Part shown: positions 34,302 to 42,472 of the stretch, piece by piece | How the letters are laid out: every line of letters begins with the position of its first letter | How positions within the stretch are numbered: position 1 is the first letter of the stretch | From: Methanobacteriota archaeon | GTDB taxonomy: Archaea; Halobacteriota; Methanomicrobia; Methanomicrobiales; Methanoculleaceae | Assembly (NCBI GenBank): GCA_016841955.1 | Contig: JAENYE010000003.1 | Coordinates: 250,497 to 314,496 of the forward strand | Length of the DNA stretch: 64,000 bases | Reading direction: 5' to 3' | The notes under the pieces: model-generated | Databases searched by the model: none | Seen by the model: the letters and a program-made list of their open reading frames with translations, nothing else | Told to the model about the DNA's origin: nothing | Made by a program: the position numbers and the translations under genes

Positions 34302-35477
34302 ATGCGAGTGGCATGCCTGACCTTCTGGTTCTACGACTACACCATTCAGATGGCAAACGAACTTGCCCGGCATACCGATGTGCTGCTGCTGCTCCCTGAC
34401 TACAGGTCGGAGGAGTACCTGGAGAGCATCGACCCGAAGGTGAAAGTCCACATCTTCGGCTACTCCAGGTACGCCGGGAGGTTCGGTCCGTCGTGCTACC
34501 CGATGCTCCGGGAGATCGTCGCCGCAATCAACGGCTTTGCCCCCGACGTCGTTCACTTCCAGGTGAACAACCCCATGCTCTGCCCGCTCCTCCCCATGCT
34601 CCGGGGGTATCCGCTGGTGGCGACGTTTCATGACATTGAGCCGCACCCCGGCGAAGACCGCCTCCTGGATATAGGCTCGCTGCTCTACCGGCTCACCCTC
34701 TTCGTATCAAGGGTCCTGCCCGACGGGATCTTCGTTCACGGGAAAGCGCTCCGGGATATCCTGGTGGAGAACTACCGCATCCCGGGGCGGAAGGTGCACG
34801 TCATCCCGATCGGCGAGCACGAAGTGGCGCCGTTCGTGAAGTTCGAGCAGGTTGGTATGGAGCCAGACGGCCTCCGTGTCCTCTTCTTCGGCCGCATCCA
34901 CCGCTACAAAGGGCTCGATTACCTGATCCAGGCAGAACCGCTCATCACCCGGGAAGTCCCGGACGCCCGGATCGTCATCGCCGGGACGGGCGAGGACTTC
35001 GGCAGGTACGAGGAGGCGATGGCAGGCCGGGACGCATTCGAGGTCCACAACTACAGGATACCCTACGAAGAGGGCGCCCGGCTCTTCCAGCAGGCGAGCG
35101 TCGTGGCGCTCCCGTATGTCGAAGCATCACAGAGCGGCGTCATACCGACCGCATACGGGTTCCGGCGGCCGGTAGTGGTCACGGACGTGGGGAGCCTGCC
35201 GGAGGTCGTCGATGACGGGAAAACCGGATACGTCGTGCCCCCCCGCGACCCGGCCGCGCTCGCCGGCGTGATCGTGAGCCTGCTGAAGGATCCGGCCGCG
35301 TGCCGGCGCATGGGAGAGCAGGGCTACACAAAACTGAAGACGGACATGGCCTGGTCCACGATTGCACGATCGCTCCTCGCGGTCTATAGCGAGCTGGCAT
35401 CCACTCCGGGGAAGGGAAAAACCCATGCGGACGAGGCCTTCGTCGAGACGGCCCCCGCCGCCGGGAAAGAGCGATGA
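34302..35477 (+). CDS. Glycosyltransferase family 4
   Basis: The 391-residue protein has the GT4 pattern: MRVACLTFWFYDYTIQMANE (helix-loop at the acceptor side), FAPDVVHFQVNNPML, LVATFHDIEPHPGEDRLLD, HVIPIGEHEVAPF, LRVLFFGRIHRYKGLDYLI, and PYVEASQSGVIPTAYGFRRP for nucleotide-sugar binding. It lacks a ribosome site, but a TATA box sits 26-32 bases upstream of the ATG, which fits leaderless initiation. Its last 20 residues are low-complexity. It precedes the DUF2206-like gene on the same strand by 190 bases. The substrates are unknown. Confidence 0.88.
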   Translation: MRVACLTFWFYDYTIQMANELARHTDVLLLLPDYRSEEYLESIDPKVKVHIFGYSRYAGRFGPSCYPMLREIVAAINGFAPDVVHFQVNNPMLCPLLPMLRGYPLVATFHDIEPHPGEDRLLDIGSLLYRLTLFVSRVLPDGIFVHGKALRDILVENYRIPGRKVHVIPIGEHEVAPFVKFEQVGMEPDGLRVLFFGRIHRYKGLDYLIQAEPLITREVPDARIVIAGTGEDFGRYEEAMAGRDAFEVHNYRIPYEEGARLFQQASVVALPYVEASQSGVIPTAYGFRRPVVVTDVGSLPEVVDDGKTGYVVPPRDPAALAGVIVSLLKDPAACRRMGEQGYTKLKTDMAWSTIARSLLAVYSELASTPGKGKTHADEAFVETAPAAGKER

Positions 35478-35665
35478 CCTCCCGGCCGGAACACCTGCAC
35501 GGGGACGGGGCCGTTCCCGCAAAAAGGCCCGGCCTGACGCAACACATTAATAGGTTGACCGGAGAGTAGGTGCATCGATGCGGCAGGCGGCCTGCCAGGT
35601 GCCACCGAAGGGAAAGGATACGTTGTCAATGCACATAGCCGACCAGAGGCAGAACAAGGGATACA

Positions 35666-37873
35666 ATGCACCTGCTCAACCCGTTCCGGATGAACGACTG
35701 GGATAACAAGACATTTTTCCGGGTATTCCAGGCGATCCAGCTCGTCTTCGTCGGGGTAGTCTGCCTCGGCCTCGTCGGGTATCACATACCGATCGCACGA
35801 GAGGCCCTGGCCTTTCTTTACCTCACCTTCCTGCCCGGGATGCTCGTGCTGAAGGCACTCAGGCTTCATGACCTCGGCACGATCGAGACGGTGCTCTACT
35901 CCGTCGGGCTGAGCCTTGCGGTCCTCATGCTTACCGGCCTTGCCGCCGACATCGCCTACCCGCTGCTCGGGTATGCACAACCGTTCTCGTTTGCGATCCT
36001 CTTTATTACGGTCGTCGCCGTCGTGCAGGTTCTGCTCTTCCTCGCACTTACCAGGGACCGGAGGCACGCCGGCGCGAGCCCAAAGATAGACATTCCTCCC
36101 TCCCCGGCAGTACCGCTCCTGATGCTGTTTCCGTTCATCGCGATCATCGGGACGTACATACGCGACGATTACCACATGGTCACGCTCCTCTTCCTGCTCC
36201 TCGTCCTGATAGCGATCGTCGGCCTCGCCGTCGGGTTTGACCGTCTCATCCCGGCTTCCTGTTATCCGCTCGCGATCTACACCATCGCGCTCTCGCTCCT
36301 CTACCATACCTCGCTGATATCGGAGTATGTCTGGGGCTACGATATCCACCACGAGCTCCACCTCGCAAACAGCGTGCTGATACCGGGGCTCTGGGACATG
36401 ACCCTCCCGTACAACACGAACGGGATGCTCTCCGTCGTCGCGCTCGTCCCCATCTACTCGCTCATCTCCGATCTGGACCCCGTCTGGGTCTTCAAGATCC
36501 TCTACCCTCTCCTCTTCGCGCTCGTGCCGCTCGGGCTCTACCGGGCGGTCGAGAAACAGACGGACGCGAAGATCGGGTTCCTCTCGATCTTCTTCTTCTT
36601 CTCGTTCTTCACGTTCTATACGGAGATGATCTCTCTCGCCCGCCAGCAGATCGCGGAACTCTTTCTCGCGCTGACAATCCTCGTTATGATCGACAAGACC
36701 ATGGACCGCAACAGGCAGGCGTTCTTCATGGTCACCTTCGCCTTTGCCATGATCGTATCGCATTACGGCCTCTCGTACATCTACTTCTTCTCGCTCGTTC
36801 CGGCATGGCTGCTGCTCGTCATTCCCGAGCGCCTGCATTCCTGGCTGCCGAAGCGGCTCACCCGAAGCCCGGGCTTCCTGAAGCCCGACCTGATCGCTCC
36901 GTCGGGGACCGACGGGGGGGTGCCGATCAGGACGCTCGTCCTCCCCTACATCCTCATCTTTGCCGCCCTCGCCTACCTCTGGTACTCGACGGTGGCCGAG
37001 GGCACGGCGCTTGCTACCGTCACCGGCATCGGGGACAAGATATGGAGTACCCTCTTTACGAACTCCTTCGACCCGGCAACCACCCAGGGGATGCATATCC
37101 TCACCAGCCAGTCGACGACACCCCTGCACGGCCTGGCAAAGGTCGTCCATATCGCCACCCAGGGGCTCATCGCAGTGGGACTGCTTGCAACCCTCTTGAA
37201 GCGCGAGCGGTGGCGCATCGAGCCCGAATACCTTGCAGTCTCGCTCGTCTTCCTCCTCATCAACGTAGCCGGCATCGTCGTCCCGTTCTTCGCAAGCTCG
37301 CTCAACACCAGCCGGCTCTACCACATCACCCTGATCTTCCTTGCCCCGTTCGCGATCATCGGCGGCATAGCGCTCTACGAGGCGGTAATCGGGAGGATAC
37401 GCGCGATCAGGGTCGCTCCCTTCATGGGAACGGCTTATCAGGCGTTATCGGCATTCTTCGTTATCTTCTTCCTTTTCAACAGCGGGCTCCTCTACCAGGT
37501 CGTGAACGACAGCCCTACATCGATGGCACTCGAGACTACCGGGGACAAACCGGTCTTCAACGGCAAAGAGGTGCAGGGAGCCAGATGGATCTTCTCGGAA
37601 GGAAACGAGCGCCCCATCTACGTCGACGGCACACGCTGGTGGCTCCTGCAGGGGTTCGACCCGGACCGTCAGCGATACATTCCGGCAAATGCGTCGCTCG
37701 TGGAGCCCAACACCTACCTCTACTTCGGCACGTACAACCTTGTCCGGGACAGCGTCCGGCTCGAGGCGCAGGCGCACGCGGTCACTACGGCAGCCTATAC
37801 CGATGCAGGGTGGTTCACCCGGAACCAGCATAAGGTCTATGACAACGCCGGTTCCGCCATCTACTACCGGTGA
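35666..37873 (+). CDS. DUF2206-like polytopic membrane protein, probable GT-C type glycosyltransferase
   Basis: The 735-residue protein has about 14-16 membrane helices, then a C-terminal outer domain of some 130 residues ending YDNAGSAIYYR. After the first six helices, YVWGYDIHHELHLANSVLI carries an acidic/His cluster at the place where GT-C enzymes keep the catalytic acidic residue. HYGLSYIYFFSLVPAWLLLV is a later conserved helix. The pattern is like DUF2206 proteins of Methanomicrobia, which occur in surface-polysaccharide loci. I infer a sugar transferase or polymerase acting on polyprenyl-linked glycan outside the membrane. A 7-bp inverted repeat (GGCAGGC/GCCTGCC, 35582-35596) lies upstream. 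Confidence 0.75.
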   Translation: MHLLNPFRMNDWDNKTFFRVFQAIQLVFVGVVCLGLVGYHIPIAREALAFLYLTFLPGMLVLKALRLHDLGTIETVLYSVGLSLAVLMLTGLAADIAYPLLGYAQPFSFAILFITVVAVVQVLLFLALTRDRRHAGASPKIDIPPSPAVPLLMLFPFIAIIGTYIRDDYHMVTLLFLLLVLIAIVGLAVGFDRLIPASCYPLAIYTIALSLLYHTSLISEYVWGYDIHHELHLANSVLIPGLWDMTLPYNTNGMLSVVALVPIYSLISDLDPVWVFKILYPLLFALVPLGLYRAVEKQTDAKIGFLSIFFFFSFFTFYTEMISLARQQIAELFLALTILVMIDKTMDRNRQAFFMVTFAFAMIVSHYGLSYIYFFSLVPAWLLLVIPERLHSWLPKRLTRSPGFLKPDLIAPSGTDGGVPIRTLVLPYILIFAALAYLWYSTVAEGTALATVTGIGDKIWSTLFTNSFDPATTQGMHILTSQSTTPLHGLAKVVHIATQGLIAVGLLATLLKRERWRIEPEYLAVSLVFLLINVAGIVVPFFASSLNTSRLYHITLIFLAPFAIIGGIALYEAVIGRIRAIRVAPFMGTAYQALSAFFVIFFLFNSGLLYQVVNDSPTSMALETTGDKPVFNGKEVQGARWIFSEGNERPIYVDGTRWWLLQGFDPDRQRYIPANASLVEPNTYLYFGTYNLVRDSVRLEAQAHAVTTAAYTDAGWFTRNQHKVYDNAGSAIYYR

Positions 37874-37911
37874 AGAGCGGGCGGTGGCCCCTGTAGCAAC
37901 GCCCAAAACGG

Positions 37912-39153
37912 TTATAGCCACCCTTTCTTCTTCAGGACGATGCCGACGAGGAGCGTTCCTGCCACATACGTGGCGAGCCACGCATACCCCATGCCGATGA
38001 GGCCGAACCGGTTCATCAGGGCATAACCGAGCCCGAGCAGGGCAACGCTGATGAAACCGCTGAGGATGATGAGGCTCCGGATATCGTTTCTGACTTTTGC
38101 GATGGATATGAAGGTCTGGCAGACGGAGACGAACAGGGCAGATAGTGCGAGCACCCGGAGCAGGGCCATCCCTTCGACGTAGTCCTTGCCGATCAGGTTG
38201 AGGATCTGCTCCCCGAAGAGGGAGAGCCCGATGATCGCAGGTATGAGCAGGGCGAACATGCTCGCGAGCGTCCGGAGCACGCTCTTCTTCATCTCCCCAC
38301 CGTGGCTTCCCTCGACAAAGAGCGAGGTCGTGAACGCGTACGGGATCATGAAGAGGATCGAGACGATTGCATAGGTGATGTAGTAGTTGGCGGTGCTCTC
38401 CGCCCCCAGCACGTGGAGCACCATGATCGGGATGACCATGTTCGGCGCGGACATCAGTATCCCGGCGATGTACGCACCGGCAGAGAACTGCCATGCCTCC
38501 CGCAGGAAGACCCGGTCCACACACGGTGCCGGCCACACGGAGCACCGGGCGATGAGGGCGAGGGCGAGGATGAGCCCGAGGACGAACGAGAGGCCGAAAG
38601 CGCTGAAGATGCCCGTCGCTCCGAGGAATACCAGGGGGACGAGGAAGAGGATCCTCGTCCCGTAGAGCAGGTTCAGGGTGAAGTAGTGCTCGGACTTCCG
38701 CAGGGCGTTGAACGCACCCTCGAGAACCCAGGTGCTGGAGTAGGCCCCGAGGATGATGAGGTAGAGCGGTGCGATCGACCTGACGATCACGAGTTCGGGA
38801 GATACGGCGCCCACCACGGCGATGAAGATCAGCCCCGCACCGAGCGCCACCGTTGTCGGGACGAGGATGGCGGTTCCGAGCACCCTGTTCTTGTCGCGCT
38901 GGGGAAAGAACCGGATCACCGACTGGTCCAGGCCGAGCCGGGAGATGAGGATGAGGAGCCCCATGGACGACATCAGCGCGGTTGCGATACCCACGTCGGC
39001 CTGTGAGTAGAACCGGGCTGCAATCATCCAGAAAAAGAACCCAAACCCCGCAGCGGCGAACGATGACGCCATGATGAAGAACGAATTCCGGATAAGCGGC
39101 TCCTGCAGGTGCTGCCTGACCTCGCTGAAGTTTTTAGGGAGTGCTACTGCCAT
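37912..39153 (-). CDS. Oligosaccharide flippase (MOP superfamily), second copy
   Basis: The 413-residue protein has about 12 membrane helices. It opens IRNSFFIMASSFAAAGFGFF, FWMIAARFYSQADVGIATAL, the signature region of polysaccharide-export flippases. It should flip a lipid-linked glycan made by the neighbouring GT4 and DUF2206-like genes. I prefer the ATG at 39153 over the GTG at 39177: CTATATA on the minus strand lies 26-32 bases before 39153, which fits a leaderless message. It is convergent with the DUF2206-like gene, only 38 bases apart. Confidence 0.87.
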   Translation of the reverse strand: MAVALPKNFSEVRQHLQEPLIRNSFFIMASSFAAAGFGFFFWMIAARFYSQADVGIATALMSSMGLLILISRLGLDQSVIRFFPQRDKNRVLGTAILVPTTVALGAGLIFIAVVGAVSPELVIVRSIAPLYLIILGAYSSTWVLEGAFNALRKSEHYFTLNLLYGTRILFLVPLVFLGATGIFSAFGLSFVLGLILALALIARCSVWPAPCVDRVFLREAWQFSAGAYIAGILMSAPNMVIPIMVLHVLGAESTANYYITYAIVSILFMIPYAFTTSLFVEGSHGGEMKKSVLRTLASMFALLIPAIIGLSLFGEQILNLIGKDYVEGMALLRVLALSALFVSVCQTFISIAKVRNDIRSLIILSGFISVALLGLGYALMNRFGLIGMGYAWLATYVAGTLLVGIVLKKKGWL

Positions 39154-39427
39154 TCGGTCGCCAGTATCGGGTAGCACCTATATAGATGTATCCACCGCTC
39201 CGACCCTCCCGGAGTTGCAGGGCCGGCGTGAGAAATTCTTCCGGGCAGTACTGCCCGGCACGGCCCACGGTGGTGTTCGCCGGACACGGGAGGAATTCTC
39301 GGTAGAGGGTTTCTCGAAGGAAATCTTCGAAACAGGGTTTCTACAGGCCATACCGCCGGAATGCAGGATGGCGGAGGTTAAAATAAAGAGGGAGGGAGGC
39401 GAATTGCCGCGACTCCCGGTACAGACA
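39154..39427. other. Intergenic region with palindromes and a promoter
   Basis: This 270-base gap separates the flippase gene from the end of the dockerin-bearing beta-helix gene. It contains the 18-base perfect palindrome CCGGGCAGTACTGCCCGG (39241-39258), a 6-bp hairpin TCGAAG-N5-CTTCGA (39314-39330) and the flippase TATA box at 39179-39185. These structures may form the 3' end of the beta-helix mRNA. Confidence 0.55.
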
Positions 39428-41998
39428 TTACAGGGAAGACGTCCTGCCGAAGAAGAAGTCGGCAAGCTCGGCAACATCTTTCCAGTCCACGGTGCCGTTT
39501 CCATCGATATCGGCAGCATCATCGGACTGGGTGGTTCCCTGCGCCATCCCGGCGGCGATCGTCACGTCGGCCCAGTCAACGTTGCCGTCTCCGTTAAGGT
39601 CTCCCCTGACGGGAGCAGGCTGGGTTCCGGCGACGATCTCTTTGCTCATAACGTTGTTCGCTTCGTTGCTCTCGGCGATCCGGTTGACATCGTCCACGTT
39701 GGCCTTCACGGTGTGGGTGCCCTCGATGGCCTTCCAGGTTGCACCGGAAGAGCCGCCGTTCGCGGTCAGGGTGACCGATGCACCCGCGGCGATAGCCGTG
39801 GTGTAGGTGTCGGACCAGACTCCAGGACCGGCAGCCCCGTCATCGAACGTGAAGAGGACGCCGTGCTTTGTGCCCGCAGGCGTGGGGGCGGTCCCCTGAT
39901 TTTTGATCGTGGCAGAGAGGGTCACCGCGCTCCCGGTAGCCGGGCTTGCCGGTGCCCAGGAGATGTCGGTCACCACAAGGTCCGGCTTCCCGGAGGGAGC
40001 CGGCGTGGTGGGGGTAGGGGTCGGGGTAGACCCCGACACGGTCTTTGCGACCGCAATCTGTTCGCTCTTGACGTTGTTCGCTTCGTTGCTCTCGGCGATC
40101 CGGTTGACGTCGTCCACGTTGGCCTTCACGGTGTGGGTGCCCTCGACAGCCTTCCAGGTTGCACCAGCCGAGCCGCCGTTCGCGGTCAGCGTAACCCACT
40201 CACCCGGAGCAATCGATGCGGTGTGGGTATCGGACCAGACGCCGGACCCGGCGGCCCCGTCATCGAACGTGAAGAGGACGCCGTGCTTCGCGCCCGCAGG
40301 CGTGGGGGCGTCACCCTGGTTCTTGATCGTGGCCTTCAGCGTCACCGCGCTCCCGGTAGCCGGGCTTGCCGGCGCCCAGGAGATGTCGGTCACCACGAGG
40401 TCAGGCTTCCCTGAGGAAGCCGGCGGAGTGGTGGGGGTCGGGGTCGGCGTCGGTACCGGCGACCCGGTGGACGTCACCTTCACGTTCTGGAGGGTCACTT
40501 GACCGGCCGGAACCGTGCTCACGATGGTCACACCGGAGGAGCCGGCCGGGAGGGTCTTGGAGACGATCTCCATGTCCTTCACGAGGACGTTCCGCGTGCC
40601 GTAGCCCTCGATCACGAACGGCTTTGCGGCATCGGAGACGATCTGCCCGGAGAAGACGGTGTTCTCGTTCTCCTTCGCCCAGACCAGCGTCTCCACACGG
40701 TTGCCCGATGCGTAGATGCTCACCTCGGCGTTGTCGAACTGGCCGTTCGTGCCGCCGAGGCTCGAACCCTTGCCGTTGTACCCGATCGGATCGACCAGGT
40801 GGAAGTTCCGGATCTTCACGTTGTTCGCGAGGTCGACCTGGAGGCCGTAGCCGTTCGAGTTGATGCTCGTGCAGTTCTCCAGCACCAGGGCGGGGTTGAC
40901 CGAGCGGCTCGGGATACTGTAGTAGCCAGCGGGCACCCGGTAGGAGAAGTCGGTCCTCCCGGTACCGGTGTCTCTCTCAACGCAGTTGTAGAGTTTGCCG
41001 CCGTTCGTCGTATAGAACCCGTTCATGGAGTTGCCCTCTGCGATGCAGTTGATGAACGTCGCGTCGCAGTTCGGCGCGTAGTAGCCGCACCCGAAGTAGT
41101 GCGTCGACATGTCGTTCGGGTTGTAGGCCTTTGTCGGGAAAGCTTTCTGCCCGTTGTTCCGGCTCACGCAGTTCTCGAGGACCGCATTCGTCACCTTCGG
41201 GTCGAACTCGAAGTGGAACCCGGACTCCAGGTTGCCTTCCGCGAGGCAGTCGGTCACCCGGAGGCCGTCCATGTCGTTGAGCTCCGCAAAGTCGAACCCG
41301 GTGATCCAGGGGTTGAACGCCCCGTACTTGCCGCAGTTGATCGCGGCGCAGTTCTCGTAGCGGACGTTCTTGATCACCATGTTCGTCGAACCCCAGGCGT
41401 TGTGCAGGAACCCGTAGGTCCCGGTGTCCACGGCCTTGCAGTTGACGAACTCGACATCCTGCAGGGTGGGGGCGTATACTGTCGGATCGTGAATCAGGAG
41501 GTAGACCGCCTGGATGCTTGCATCCGCGGTGCCCGTGACGTTGTGGATCTTCGCGTGGCTTGCCCGGACGGTCATCACGCCGAGCCACTTGACGCCGCTG
41601 CTGTAACCGGTTCCCTTGATGTGGAACCCGTCCAGAGTCACGTACTCGCGGTCGACGTTGATCCGTCCATCGCGGGTGAACACGAGGTTTGTCTCCGATT
41701 CACCTTCCCCCATGAGAGTGGAGCCTGCTTTGGGAGCAATGATTCCCGCACAGTTGTATGTTCCGCTGGTGAGGAGGACAACACCGCCGGATGAGGGCAG
41801 GGCGTTCAGTGCTGCCTGGATCTCCACATGGTCGTTGACCCCGTCACAGACGTAGGCAGCCGATGCCTTATCGGCCGCACTGCTGTCGCTTGCCGCGACA
41901 ATCGTGTTGGGAGTCGCTTCGAGCGCCCCGACAATCGGGACGAGCCCGACGATCAGGAACGCTACGATTAGAAGCTTCGTTGTCCGTCTATCTCGCAT
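39428..41998 (-). CDS. Secreted beta-helix protein with two CARDB domains and a dockerin (paralogue B)
   Basis: The 856-residue precursor has a signal peptide (LLIVAFLIVGLVPIVG). Residues about 30-475 are a right-handed beta-helix very like the protein at 32300. A Thr/Pro linker leads to two CARDB domains (about 530-650 and 665-785), both with KPDLVVTDISWAPASP and RIAESNEANNV. The C-terminus is a type I dockerin with two calcium loops, DLNGDGNVDWADV and DIDGNGTVDWKDV. Dockerins bind cohesins, but no cohesin lies in this window. It may be part of an extracellular complex or surface layer. I place the start at ATG 41998 because GAGGTGAG lies 3 bases upstream; an earlier in-frame ATG (42025) lacks one. 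Its CARDB coding DNA matches that at 5.7-6.05 kb in inverted orientation. Confidence 0.87.
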   Translation of the reverse strand: MRDRRTTKLLIVAFLIVGLVPIVGALEATPNTIVAASDSSAADKASAAYVCDGVNDHVEIQAALNALPSSGGVVLLTSGTYNCAGIIAPKAGSTLMGEGESETNLVFTRDGRINVDREYVTLDGFHIKGTGYSSGVKWLGVMTVRASHAKIHNVTGTADASIQAVYLLIHDPTVYAPTLQDVEFVNCKAVDTGTYGFLHNAWGSTNMVIKNVRYENCAAINCGKYGAFNPWITGFDFAELNDMDGLRVTDCLAEGNLESGFHFEFDPKVTNAVLENCVSRNNGQKAFPTKAYNPNDMSTHYFGCGYYAPNCDATFINCIAEGNSMNGFYTTNGGKLYNCVERDTGTGRTDFSYRVPAGYYSIPSRSVNPALVLENCTSINSNGYGLQVDLANNVKIRNFHLVDPIGYNGKGSSLGGTNGQFDNAEVSIYASGNRVETLVWAKENENTVFSGQIVSDAAKPFVIEGYGTRNVLVKDMEIVSKTLPAGSSGVTIVSTVPAGQVTLQNVKVTSTGSPVPTPTPTPTTPPASSGKPDLVVTDISWAPASPATGSAVTLKATIKNQGDAPTPAGAKHGVLFTFDDGAAGSGVWSDTHTASIAPGEWVTLTANGGSAGATWKAVEGTHTVKANVDDVNRIAESNEANNVKSEQIAVAKTVSGSTPTPTPTTPAPSGKPDLVVTDISWAPASPATGSAVTLSATIKNQGTAPTPAGTKHGVLFTFDDGAAGPGVWSDTYTTAIAAGASVTLTANGGSSGATWKAIEGTHTVKANVDDVNRIAESNEANNVMSKEIVAGTQPAPVRGDLNGDGNVDWADVTIAAGMAQGTTQSDDAADIDGNGTVDWKDVAELADFFFGRTSSL

Positions 41999-42472
41999 TA
42001 TCTCACCTCTTGGGAGATACTGCATTATCTGATGACCGTAATTTAAAATGTTTTTTAAATTGATTGGACGATCTAGATTATTTTAAATCACAAAAGAGCA
42101 ACTTATTTCAGTGATAATCGTTTGTTTTTGTTATTTCCAAAACTCGCGGGTAAAGAGAAATAAATAAATACAGGATTAAACTTTAGCGCATGTGACCCTG
42201 TGAATACCCGCCCTGACCGGAGGCCCGGGCGGGTATTCCGGAAGGGTGAACGGACCCCGAATACAGAATATAATCCAATAAATTTTATAAAAATCCCGAG
42301 AATTCAAAGATCTCCATCCTCAACCAACCGCGACGGCAGCCACCCCCCCGCCGCACCCCGGCCGCAACGGGATCAGCCGGAGAAGAACGTCACTCATCCG
42401 ATTTTGGGCCGGATTCGGCGACACGCCGCCCGCCAGGGCATCCGTCAGGATACCGGGGCCACGCAGGTGCCG
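41999..42472. other. AT-rich promoter region and 3' spacer
   Basis: The right-hand gene (42473) ends here and the beta-helix gene (41998) starts here, both on the minus strand. Bases 42030-42190 are very A+T-rich, with several TATA-like boxes, and probably hold the promoter of the dockerin-bearing protein. No gene is supported. Confidence 0.5.

Noticed and set aside
35384-37324. A 646-codon minus-strand frame.
   Set aside because: Its translation is almost only charged residues (Glu, Arg, Asp), which is the antisense of a membrane protein gene (35666).
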